Assembly: GCF_000710775.1 (NCBI RefSeq)
Contig: NZ_JOJP01000001.1
Span: forward strand, 3,324,080-3,388,079
Length of the DNA stretch: 64,000 nt
Direction of reading: 5' to 3'
Source of the DNA: Endozoicomonas elysicola
GTDB taxonomy: Bacteria > Pseudomonadota > Gammaproteobacteria > Pseudomonadales > Endozoicomonadaceae
Shown: in pieces, positions 51,154 through 59,583 of the stretch
Layout: the number at the start of each line of letters is the position of its first letter
How positions within the stretch are numbered: the first letter of the stretch is position 1
Notes under the pieces: generated by a model
Told to the model about the DNA's origin: nothing
Seen by the model: the letters and a program-made list of their open reading frames with translations, nothing else
Databases searched by the model: none
Translations under genes and position numbers: made by a program

Positions 51154-52008
51154 ATGACAGCAAGAATTATTGATGGCAAAGCCATTGCCCTGCAACTGAC
51201 CAACTCCATCGCCGAACAAGTAATAAAAAGAACTTCTCAGGGACTCCGCGCACCAGGACTGGCAGTTATTTTAATTGGTGACGACCCCGCATCACGAGTC
51301 TACGTTGGAAAAAAACGTCAGGACTGTGAGCGGGTTGGCTTCAAATCAATATCCCATGATCTGCCAGATACCACCAGTGAACAGCACCTGCTTGGGCTAA
51401 TCGACAACTTAAACGAAGATCCTGAGATTGATGGTATTCTGGTGCAACTACCCTTGCCTGAACATATTAATAGTGAACTGGTTATAGAGCGCATTCGCCC
51501 CGATAAAGATGTTGACGGCTTTCATCCCTATAACATTGGCAGATTGGTTCAACGCATCCCCTTGCTTCGGCCATGCACACCAAAAGGCGTTATGACACTT
51601 CTGGAAAGCACGGGAGAGCCGATCCGCGGGAAAAATGCAGTAATTGTAGGCGCGTCCAATATAGTAGGCCGCCCAATGACAATGGAACTGTTACTGGCTG
51701 GCTGCACCACAACAACCACTCATCGATTCACTGAAAATCTTGCCGCCGAAGTTGCTAGAGCAGATATCCTCGTCGTGGGAGCAGGCAAACCCGGTCTTAT
51801 TAAAGGGGAATGGATCAAGCCCGGCGCCGTTGTTATTGATATCGGTATTAATCGAATGGAAGATGGCCGCCTGGTTGGTGATATCGAGTTTGAAACCGCC
51901 AGAGAACGTGCTTCATGGATCACTCCGGTTCCGGGTGGGGTCGGCCCAATGACGGTAGCCACATTACTGGAAAATACACTTTACGCTGCAGACCATTTGC
52001 ACCACTAG
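51154..52008 (+). CDS. folD: Methylenetetrahydrofolate dehydrogenase/cyclohydrolase
   Basis: A 284-residue bifunctional enzyme. Tyr50 and Lys54 ([10 protein letters not shown]) match the catalytic Tyr50/Lys54 of E. coli FolD. Further features are [23 protein letters not shown] and the NADP site [12 protein letters not shown]. It interconverts 5,10-methylene-THF and 10-formyl-THF in the cytoplasm. I chose the ATG at 51154 (E. coli-like length, AGGA nearby); an upstream in-frame ATG at 51073 would add a 27-residue leader without support. Confidence 0.95.
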   Translation: MTARIIDGKAIALQLTNSIAEQVIKRTSQGLRAPGLAVILIGDDPASRVYVGKKRQDCERVGFKSISHDLPDTTSEQHLLGLIDNLNEDPEIDGILVQLPLPEHINSELVIERIRPDKDVDGFHPYNIGRLVQRIPLLRPCTPKGVMTLLESTGEPIRGKNAVIVGASNIVGRPMTMELLLAGCTTTTTHRFTENLAAEVARADILVVGAGKPGLIKGEWIKPGAVVIDIGINRMEDGRLVGDIEFETARERASWITPVPGGVGPMTVATLLENTLYAADHLHH

Positions 52009-52033
52009 ATCAGTACAGTTACTTTAAGCTAGC

Positions 52034-52063
52034 TTACTCGGCAGCCAAAGGGCTGCCGAGTTA
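52034..52063. terminator. Bidirectional terminator between folD and the GH36 gene
   Basis: An 11-base perfect stem ACTCGGCAGCC (52036-52046) and GGCTGCCGAGT (52051-52061) with an AAAG loop. It sits midway between the convergent stops. Confidence 0.8.
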
Positions 52064-52072
52064 ACTTCCATA

Positions 52073-54163
52073 TCAGATATTCAGCGTCGCAAGGCATTCC
52101 AGAAAAATTTCATCCTCCCATTCCGAACAGTCGATAAGGTAAGTGTTGTCTGACTCATCCCAACCATATTCCTGACCATTAATGCGCAATTCTACGATAG
52201 GATTTTCACTATAAATTAGTAGCCGCCCACCCTGCCGGAGCCGACTTTCAAGGCGCAAAGCCCCTTCTTTCCAGCAAACCACCTGATCCAGAACTGCACA
52301 AGCGGGCAGAATTTTGTCTTCCAGGCCAAGACATATCAATGGCTCATCTGGATAAAACAACATCAAGTCCGAACCATTTTGTGAAAGCCTTATCTCTGGC
52401 AGTTCTGGGTGCTTGAAGCACTGTCGTCGTGCCGGCCAGTATACCAACCACTCTTCGCCATCATTATCAAAGGGCAATGTACTAACACGTTCTGAGATAG
52501 CCTGATGGTCTTCTGTAATATTGAATAGAGCAATAACACCCACAGAACCAATACGATTGATCACTTTGAGCAACTTGCCGGAATAGAGGGGGTTTTCAAA
52601 CAGTTGTTCCCGAGCTACCTTTCCCTGCTGATCACAACGAACCACCAGGCCGTCATTAAACACCAGCCTCATCAGCTGCTCAGCATCCGTCTGTCCAACC
52701 GGGTCACTGGTATACACTGGGCCACCACTCACCGCCCTGAGCAACCCATGAGCGTCTGAGTCTTCATGAATGGTCCACCACATATCCCAGTCACCCAGAA
52801 AAAAAGCATCATGGAACACGGCATTGTAGGCATTCTGCAAAGCATGTTCCTGAAGATTACCGCTTTTCTTTGGGAAAAAGTCATCACTGTTACGAGCTAG
52901 GGAAGATGAAGGCCGATGCCATAACTGATCGCTGGCCATTCCCATACAGTTGATTAATTGTCCATTAAAATGAAGCCCGGCTGATGCTTCTAGCGCCTGA
53001 TGTGCCACTCGAGAAACCCTTCCAGGGAAATCCCGGTACTTATAATGGTTGGCGAGATTACTCTGAACATCGACTTTGATAAAATCCACACCTTGCCTCG
53101 CCAGATAGTCATGCCAGCCATGCCAGAAGCGAAATGCCTCACCTTCTTCTGTTGGAGGCAACTTCCGGGTGGCGTCCAGAGTATCCAGTTGCACAGGAAA
53201 ATGGGCATTTGCATCAATACCTTCCCATTGCCCTGTCAGTGCATGCCACACACCCATCCAGGGGATAGAATATTCATCCTTAAGAGCCTCCTTTAAACCG
53301 GAAAGTCCTGCTGGAAATTTCGCCCGATCTTCCTGCCATGACAACAGGCGACGCTCTTTCTCTTCAGACCAGCCATCATCAACCAGCATCCACTTAACAG
53401 GAATACTCTTGGACTGGAACTCCTGGGCTTTGGCTATGACTGCGTCTTCATTAACATCAAGATAACAAGCATCCCAGCTGCACCAGCCGAGATATTTAAA
53501 CACTTCAGGCAAAGCGCGCTGATCCCTTGGTCGGGAATGATGGGATAAATGCTTCCTTCCCAGCTCAACATTGTTATCGATCAGCTGAAAGGGGTCTGCA
53601 CTGACTCCATAGATTGCAATCAAACCTGAAAAGCCCCTTACCCCCGATTTCGAAGGACCGGATACAAGCTCAATACCTTCCAGCTCTCCGCCCTGAAACT
53701 CACATCGAACCTGCTCATCACATACCGCAAGCAGGTGGTGATACTCTTCTCCCACACCATACAATAAGGACTGTGTTTTCTCTGGAAGATTACTCAGGAC
53801 ACAATCGAAGTGAGGCCTTGTCCACCAGCTGTTATAGAGATAATGGGCGCATAAGCCGGTAACCCCCCCCAGACTGGCAACACTTATTCTGACAGCACAC
53901 AGGGGATGCCAGCTGCGTCCCGGCCAGCTGATACCCTTAACAACCTCAGCGTTCAGGAAAACCAGCAACTTCTTTTCAATGGTTTTAAGTGACAACCTGA
54001 CAAATAACCAGTCATCATGGACAAAAGCTCCAGCCTGCTCAGACCAGGCAAGCGTGTATTCGTCGTCGTTATCCAAACGGACGCGAACAGAGACACCTTG
54101 CCACACAGTAGCCTGTTCATGATGCAAACTCACCACTCTATCTTTTTCACGAAGAGAGTACAT
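52073..54163 (-). CDS. GH36-type alpha-galactosidase/raffinose synthase-like (Sip1) protein
   Basis: A 696-residue protein with the raffinose-synthase/Sip1 pattern: the KYLGWCSWDACYLDVN segment, then KWMLVDDGW and WMGVWHALTGQWEG. The expected nucleophile is Asp365 in FIKVDVQSN and the acid/base region is RNSDDFFP (Asp427-Asp428). The TIM barrel is followed by a C-terminal beta domain. There is no signal peptide. It may hydrolyse or transfer galactosyl units of raffinose-type sugars; family members in plants differ in these activities. There are no sugar-transport genes nearby. Confidence 0.83.
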   Translation of the reverse strand: MYSLREKDRVVSLHHEQATVWQGVSVRVRLDNDDEYTLAWSEQAGAFVHDDWLFVRLSLKTIEKKLLVFLNAEVVKGISWPGRSWHPLCAVRISVASLGGVTGLCAHYLYNSWWTRPHFDCVLSNLPEKTQSLLYGVGEEYHHLLAVCDEQVRCEFQGGELEGIELVSGPSKSGVRGFSGLIAIYGVSADPFQLIDNNVELGRKHLSHHSRPRDQRALPEVFKYLGWCSWDACYLDVNEDAVIAKAQEFQSKSIPVKWMLVDDGWSEEKERRLLSWQEDRAKFPAGLSGLKEALKDEYSIPWMGVWHALTGQWEGIDANAHFPVQLDTLDATRKLPPTEEGEAFRFWHGWHDYLARQGVDFIKVDVQSNLANHYKYRDFPGRVSRVAHQALEASAGLHFNGQLINCMGMASDQLWHRPSSSLARNSDDFFPKKSGNLQEHALQNAYNAVFHDAFFLGDWDMWWTIHEDSDAHGLLRAVSGGPVYTSDPVGQTDAEQLMRLVFNDGLVVRCDQQGKVAREQLFENPLYSGKLLKVINRIGSVGVIALFNITEDHQAISERVSTLPFDNDGEEWLVYWPARRQCFKHPELPEIRLSQNGSDLMLFYPDEPLICLGLEDKILPACAVLDQVVCWKEGALRLESRLRQGGRLLIYSENPIVELRINGQEYGWDESDNTYLIDCSEWEDEIFLECLATLNI

Positions 54164-54654
54164 AACTGCCTCAACTGTATCGTTCGAAGTACGGTTTGAT
54201 CCTTGCCTACAGTATTTGTCAAAAAGAGGTATACGGCAGTGAAAATCTATAAATATAAAAGCCTGAATCGGATGTACTCCACATAGTCGTGGTCCAGAAC
54301 AAACCTGAAAGGATAGATTTCCGTAAAAGTGTTACCAATCAGAGAAAAAACGATCAACAAGTAACATATTTTACCAACCGGAGACCGGCTTACGCTTCAT
54401 CATTTCTTATGCAATAAAGGTACTGCTAACTTTAACCATCCTTCCTTCGCCAGCAAAAGCACCCTGCAGAGCCCAGAAAAACAGTTTTTTTGAAACCCTC
54501 AGCCAGCAGTAAATATTGAAATGAAAGAATACGTCAAAAAAATGGCATGATGCATGCATACCACAAGTCGGCTTAAGGCTTAATGGAATAACCCCAACAG
54601 CCGACATGATTTGTCTTCATCATTTATTGTCAGGATCATTGAGAGATTCACCCA
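54164..54654. other. Gene-free AT-rich stretch
   Basis: About 490 bases with scattered short frames (for example 54407-54607 minus) but no ribosome sites or recognisable products. The GH36 promoter and the leader of the next small gene lie within it. Confidence 0.5.
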
Positions 54655-54861
54655 ATGAACAAACCATCACACAGCAGCATGGAAGCCTATCTTAGACAAA
54701 TGGGGGTAGTAACTCTTCCGGATAGCCCAAAAGACCTTGAAAAAGAATACTACCGGCAGATTTACCGGGTACTGCCCAGAGACCAGGCACTTTCTCTACC
54801 AGTAAAAAAAGCAAGATCAAAGACAGCCTTGCAAAGCAGTAAAGAAAAAAGGCATTCCTGA
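54655..54861 (+). CDS. Small basic hypothetical protein
   Basis: A 68-residue polar protein with GAGAG about 14 bases before the ATG. The N-terminal half is SMEAYLRQMGVVTLPDSP; the C-terminal half is strongly basic with KEK, KK and RSKT. No known family is recognised. Its stop lies 33 bases from the convergent rarD stop. The amino-acid pattern does not look random, but evidence is limited to the open frame and the start. Confidence 0.5.
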   Translation: MNKPSHSSMEAYLRQMGVVTLPDSPKDLEKEYYRQIYRVLPRDQALSLPVKKARSKTALQSSKEKRHS

Positions 54862-54894
54862 CATCATTAAGCAACAGGCAATGCCTCGCTGCCA

Positions 54895-55794
54895 TTAATC
54901 ACTAAGCGGAATTTTCAAACGATCACGTTGTCGTTTCTGCCGAACCAATCCGTCAACAGTAAAAATGATAAGAGCAAGCCAGATCATTGCGAAAGTCGCC
55001 ATCTGCACAACGCCCAACGGCTCATTGTAAATCGTCACACCAACCAGAAAAGAGATAGAGGGGGCCAGATACTGCATAATCCCCAACACTGTCAGCGGTA
55101 ACTTTTGTGCCGCCATATTGAACAATATCAGGGGTATGGTAGTGATCAGACCTGCAAGGGCAAGGAGCATGCTGGTATCAGGATCAGACAGACGAAAAGC
55201 GTGTGTGTCATTACCCCATAGCCAGAAAAAATAGATACCCACTGCAGGCATTAACAGTAACGTCTCAACTGCGAGCCCAGTGGTCGCATCGACGCTGATT
55301 CTCTTGCGAATCAGACCATAAAAAGCAAAACACAGAGCCAGAACAAAAGCGACCCAGGGTAGTTTCCCCAACAATATCACCTGCATTGCCACCGCTGCAG
55401 CTGCAATCATCACAGCCATCACCTGATAACGGGTTAATCGCTCACCAAGAAAAGAGTAACCAAAAAGCACACTGATCAGAGGGTTGATATAGTAGCCAAG
55501 ACTGGTCTCAAGAATCCTGTCATTCGTTACTCCCCATATAAAGCAGAGCCAGTTTCCAGCAATCAGCAGTGATGTCAGAATCAGCCAGCCCAATAGACGG
55601 GGCGACTTGATCAGCACAAGTAGCTCACCCATCCGTTGACGCAGCAATAAAAAACCAACCAGCAAAAATGATGACCAGAAGACTCGATGACCAAGCACTT
55701 CAAGGGGAGGTACATCTTCCAGAATTTTGAAATAAATCGGAATAAGTCCCCACAAAGCAAAAGCCCCAACGGCAAACGTCAGGCCTGACTGCAT
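54895..55794 (-). CDS. rarD: EamA/RarD family transporter
   Basis: A 299-residue inner-membrane protein with ten hydrophobic segments in two EamA repeats. RarD-specific features include the start GLTFAVGAFALWGLIPIYFK, GHRVFWSSFLLVGF, the LGYYINPLISVLFGYSFLGERLT stretch, and LGIMQYLAPSISFLVGV in the second half. It belongs to the drug/metabolite transporter superfamily; RarD's substrate is not established. The ATG at 55794 has AAGGA 8 bases upstream and is preferred over the GTG at 55809. Confidence 0.9.
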   Translation of the reverse strand: MQSGLTFAVGAFALWGLIPIYFKILEDVPPLEVLGHRVFWSSFLLVGFLLLRQRMGELLVLIKSPRLLGWLILTSLLIAGNWLCFIWGVTNDRILETSLGYYINPLISVLFGYSFLGERLTRYQVMAVMIAAAAVAMQVILLGKLPWVAFVLALCFAFYGLIRKRISVDATTGLAVETLLLMPAVGIYFFWLWGNDTHAFRLSDPDTSMLLALAGLITTIPLILFNMAAQKLPLTVLGIMQYLAPSISFLVGVTIYNEPLGVVQMATFAMIWLALIIFTVDGLVRQKRQRDRLKIPLSD

Positions 55795-56096
55795 CCCACT
55801 TTCCTTCACAACGCCCCCACAGCTGACTCGTTAATCACTTTTGAGCCAGTACAAAGTCCATTCAAAATATTAAATTCATTGCCATTGTAAAGTTCAGCAG
55901 GTTACAAGGCGTTACAGCTATATAACATAATGATTTAATACGAACCATGGAAAACAGAAAATGAATGAAAAATCCTATTTTTTATTCAATCTGGGCTTCA
56001 ACTTCTGAATTATTGCGTCACATCTCATACTTCATTGAGAATAACCGCTGCTGTTTGTATATTTTATAAGGAAGATTGCAACAAGGATTGTTAGCA

Positions 56097-58022
56097 ATGA
56101 TACCGAAGAATACCCCCACTGGCCCCAAGCCTGCAGTTAACTCCCAACATGTTGATCAACAAACAACGCAGGACGGTACTGAGCCTAAAACTGGCAGCTG
56201 GCATCAGCGTATTGTTAAAAAAATAAAAAAACTGATTATTTCGCCCATAAAAGCAGCTATTCACCGAGCTCGATACCACCCAAAAGGATCGTTAAAAAGA
56301 CCGGTAATCAATCAACCTATAAGATCATGGGATATCCAGCATCTTCCAGAATCACGACAGCTTCTTAGCCAGAAATCAACACTTGGAGCTGCTGGAAATT
56401 CTAATACTGCGCTATTCTCTCTCGAAGCACTTTATTACAATGCCGCGCTACACGTTATCAAGGACGCAAAAAATGCGCCTGGAGCAGGCTTTGGATCTGA
56501 TCTTCTATTACTGGAGAGAGAGTTGGAATACGAAAAACAACAAGAATATAACACGCTTAATTTGAAAGGAGGTGAAGCTGCCAGCAAAACCGAAATAAAA
56601 CATGCAAAAAATCTTAGCAAATCACTCAAAACCAGACTGGAAAAAGCCGGTGTCTCTAAAGCACTTGTAACATCAAACTACAGGCAACATGTTAATCAAG
56701 CATTGAATGAAAGAAACTGGGAGGTACTGCACAGCGCTCACCAAACAAATGCAGGTACTCTAGAGCATCGACAAGTTCCTGCTTCCAAAATGCAACTGTT
56801 GACTCATGAGGAGGCAGCAGGAACTCGGGATATATTTGAAACCTCCTATGGTGAGTTAGGTGGTATCTGTTCACAAACAAAAGATTCTGAGCAGCATGCG
56901 GTTAATCTCTGGACCTCATCCTTCAGTCCCCCGAAAGGCAAGTTCAATTATCATGGGGTTCGACACGGTATTCATTCTGCTATTGGTATCAAAGATTCGG
57001 AACAACGTAAAACAGCTAATTTAAATCGTGCCAGAGAATCACTGATTGCCGCATTAACGCTGAAGCCTGAACTACTTAATCAGGCAATCAGCAATCCTGC
57101 TAAATCAGTACACCTGAATCTCGCCTCTGTATCGCTGGTAACCCCTGATCCTTTTCGTATAGGAGAAAAAAGTGAAGCAAAAATGTTGCTGGAGCAGATA
57201 GAGGCTTTTCGAGAGCTGGGTTGTAAACAGCCGCTGAAACTCAGTGTCGTTAATTCTAATGGCAGGCAAATAACGATTCGAATCACCTTTCGTCTTGCAT
57301 TATTTAACTTTGGCGTTAATAAAGGGGCCCAGGGTACATTTTCACGTATGGTAGGCGGCTGGAAAATGTCAGACAAATTGAATAAAGAAGGCCTCCATAC
57401 ACTGATTGGAGGGACTGAAAAAGGTCTGACCAGAAGTATTGCTGGTGACTATCTGGCTAAACAACAACAGCACATAATTACACTGAGCACTCAACTTGCA
57501 GACTCGCGTTTACCCGATAACGGGCGAAAAGCCATGCACAACGAGCTGATCGATCTTAATCAAAAACGTACAATTATTTTCCAACTGGCCACACAGATCC
57601 GTGACATTTTCAACAGCAAAGCTCATCACCACGAAAGTCATGATGCTTATAAAATGCCAGCTCGTATAGCACTGCTAACCAGCTTGATTTCAGGAGTTCC
57701 TTTATCTAATTGCAAAAGTGGTAAAGACCGCACAGGGATGCTGGATGCAGAGATAAAGTTACTAGCAACAATGATCGACCTATATGGCAAGGTACCGGAG
57801 CCGGGAATACCTTTAAGCTGGGAGGATGCCGAGCTTTTCCGGGATATACTGCTACACAGTAAAAATCTTGAAATCCAGAAACTGAATACAGGTGCAGAAG
57901 GTTATAAGACAGAAGGCATCGAATCCATTGATGAACATATGGGTAAAACATATCTTAGTAAGGATGCCTTTAATGAGTTTCGCGCCCGAGTCAGAGGTCT
58001 GTCCGGTGCAGTCAAAGCCTGA
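56097..58022 (+). CDS. SopB/IpgD-like inositol phosphate phosphatase (putative type III effector)
   Basis: A 641-residue protein of the SopB/IpgD family. The active site is NCKSGKDRTGMLDAEIK with nucleophile Cys539 and Arg545 (CX5R), almost the same as Salmonella SopB. The upstream NFGVN segment near residue 403 and the downstream HSKNLEIQKLNTGAEGYK also align with SopB. SopB cuts phosphate from phosphoinositides and inositol phosphates in the host cell. The N-terminus is polar, followed by a basic amphipathic stretch (KKIKKLIISPIKAAIHRARY), as in type III secreted effectors. The ATG at 56097 follows AAGGA. No chaperone gene of the SigE type is adjacent. Confidence 0.88.
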   Translation: MIPKNTPTGPKPAVNSQHVDQQTTQDGTEPKTGSWHQRIVKKIKKLIISPIKAAIHRARYHPKGSLKRPVINQPIRSWDIQHLPESRQLLSQKSTLGAAGNSNTALFSLEALYYNAALHVIKDAKNAPGAGFGSDLLLLERELEYEKQQEYNTLNLKGGEAASKTEIKHAKNLSKSLKTRLEKAGVSKALVTSNYRQHVNQALNERNWEVLHSAHQTNAGTLEHRQVPASKMQLLTHEEAAGTRDIFETSYGELGGICSQTKDSEQHAVNLWTSSFSPPKGKFNYHGVRHGIHSAIGIKDSEQRKTANLNRARESLIAALTLKPELLNQAISNPAKSVHLNLASVSLVTPDPFRIGEKSEAKMLLEQIEAFRELGCKQPLKLSVVNSNGRQITIRITFRLALFNFGVNKGAQGTFSRMVGGWKMSDKLNKEGLHTLIGGTEKGLTRSIAGDYLAKQQQHIITLSTQLADSRLPDNGRKAMHNELIDLNQKRTIIFQLATQIRDIFNSKAHHHESHDAYKMPARIALLTSLISGVPLSNCKSGKDRTGMLDAEIKLLATMIDLYGKVPEPGIPLSWEDAELFRDILLHSKNLEIQKLNTGAEGYKTEGIESIDEHMGKTYLSKDAFNEFRARVRGLSGAVKA

Positions 58023-58105
58023 TACTGCATGCTCTGGAGTAAATGAAAAGTGTGAGAAATAAAATCGATCAAGGCCTGTAGAAATACAGACCCTGAAAAG
58101 AGAAC

Positions 58106-58390
58106 TCAGTCGAAAATTATGCGCCCTTTATTCTTATCAAGCATTCTACTGCCCACATACTTTACCTTATCAAGATCCTCAACACTTTGATAAGGGCCAT
58201 GCTGATCACGGTGCTTAACAATTTCCATAGCTATCCGAGGCCCTACCCCTAATAATCCTTTATCAAGTTGCTCAACAGTCGCCTGGTTGACGTTGATCTT
58301 TCGCTCATCAGACCAGCCCTTTTGGTCAGCTGCAAATGCTGAAATACTAAAAAAAGATAATCCAAGAAAGGCAAGCGTTTTGATATCCAT
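58106..58390 (-). CDS. ComEA-like helix-hairpin-helix protein
   Basis: A 94-residue protein with a signal peptide (residues 1-21, ending FAAD) and a ComEA-type domain with two helix-hairpin-helix motifs: INVNQATVEQLDKGLLGVGPRIA and GPYQSVEDLDKVKYVGSRMLD. Small proteins of this type bind DNA without sequence preference in the periplasm and help DNA uptake, or have a structural role. No other competence genes are in the window. Confidence 0.88.
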   Translation of the reverse strand: MDIKTLAFLGLSFFSISAFAADQKGWSDERKINVNQATVEQLDKGLLGVGPRIAMEIVKHRDQHGPYQSVEDLDKVKYVGSRMLDKNKGRIIFD

Positions 58391-58537
58391 ATCAAATACT
58401 CCTTAAAAATTGACATGCTGTTTCGATCTCAAGGACAGTAAGAATTTTCATATTCATCTGCCCCCTAACAACATTCAAGGCAACGAAGCCATCAACTGCA
58501 AGACAAAAAGTCACGAGCAGATAAATGGATCATTTCA

Positions 58538-59143
58538 TCAGGTAGCCGGAGTCAATCCTAAAACCTGCGCTTTAAATGTCTTACTGGGAGGCGTCTCACC
58601 AATCCAGACCCTTAGAAAAAGATTAAATACTTCTTTACGGGCTGGCACAATACCTTTTTCAACACCAGCAATTTCAATTCTCAGACCTTTACCTGGAAGG
58701 TATTCAAACACAGCCTGCTCACCTCTTTTCATTGAACCATCAACAAGTGAAAAAATTGTTTCCAACTCGTTCTTCATGGCTTCTTGCTCATCGGGAGGAC
58801 TATTAAGCTGGATTGACTCATAGAACGCATTCGCGATACGCCGCGCACTCATTTTTGAAACCAGCATGACAAATGTCATTCGCTGATAGCTATCAGAAGC
58901 ATATATCTCATCCACATTGCTTGTAGGTTCTTCCAGATACAAAGCCCCAATATACCCTTTCACCATCAGATACCATGATCGGACAGCGGCCCCTTGAAGT
59001 TGAAGCTCTGGCTTATCAGCACCCACTGAGATGACATCAGGCAAATCGTATTTATTAATCAGCAGAGCTTTTGCTGGCAGGGAGACAAAACAGAGAAAAG
59101 CCAAAGAGAATAAAATTCGACGGTGAGATTGGTAATTCAACAT
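58538..59143 (-). CDS. Chalcone isomerase-like periplasmic protein
   Basis: A 201-residue protein with a signal peptide (residues 1-27) and the bacterial chalcone-isomerase-like fold: LQLQGAAVRSWYLMVKGYIGALYLEE, then FVMLVSKMSARRIANAFYES and a C-terminal GLRIEIAGVEKGIVP. Such bacterial proteins lack known isomerase chemistry and may bind fatty acids or heme; here no catalytic residue is assigned. It ends about 150 bases from the ComEA-like gene on the same strand. Confidence 0.8.
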   Translation of the reverse strand: MLNYQSHRRILFSLAFLCFVSLPAKALLINKYDLPDVISVGADKPELQLQGAAVRSWYLMVKGYIGALYLEEPTSNVDEIYASDSYQRMTFVMLVSKMSARRIANAFYESIQLNSPPDEQEAMKNELETIFSLVDGSMKRGEQAVFEYLPGKGLRIEIAGVEKGIVPARKEVFNLFLRVWIGETPPSKTFKAQVLGLTPAT

Positions 59144-59583
59144 ACAGCATTCCTTATTATTATTGCGTAAAATCTTATCTCACTTGTACGACAGCTTCCA
59201 CCACATATCTAAGGAAGTTTCTATTCTCAGTTGGTATGATTTCTACCCAAAGACGCCCAGCAACCAGCGTTACAACGTCGTCAGAAAATTGTCACAAATC
59301 ACTTAACTGAGATTTTGATACTCATAAACAAAGTCCAATATCATTACCACTGGTCAACAATCCCCCCTTCTGTGTACCAATCCTGACTATCTAAACCATA
59401 CTTAAATGCAATGACCATTGAAATTACTGGATATGGCTCAAAATAGGGTATCCAGGCAATAGTCTGCTCAGGTGCGAACAGGCAATGAAGGAGAAAAAAC
59501 CATTCTCCGAAGCCTGCTCCAGAAGGCCTCAGCAGTAACCTTTCAACCAAGCTTTTTCTCAATCAGATTATTGCAGACAGACT
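59144..59583. other. Gap upstream of lon
   Basis: About 440 bases. A minus-strand open frame (59344-59562) has no ribosome site and is probably not a gene. I looked for a heat-shock-type promoter (CTTGAA...CCCCAT) before lon and saw none that is clear. Confidence 0.5.

Noticed and set aside
54407..54607. Minus-strand 66-codon open frame
   Set aside because: No ribosome site or family; AT-rich spacer.
59344..59562. Minus-strand 72-codon open frame upstream of lon
   Set aside because: No ribosome site and no recognised family; lies where the lon promoter is expected.
59144..59583. Heat-shock sigma-32 promoter for lon
   Set aside because: No convincing CTTGAA/CCCCAT pair at the right spacing.
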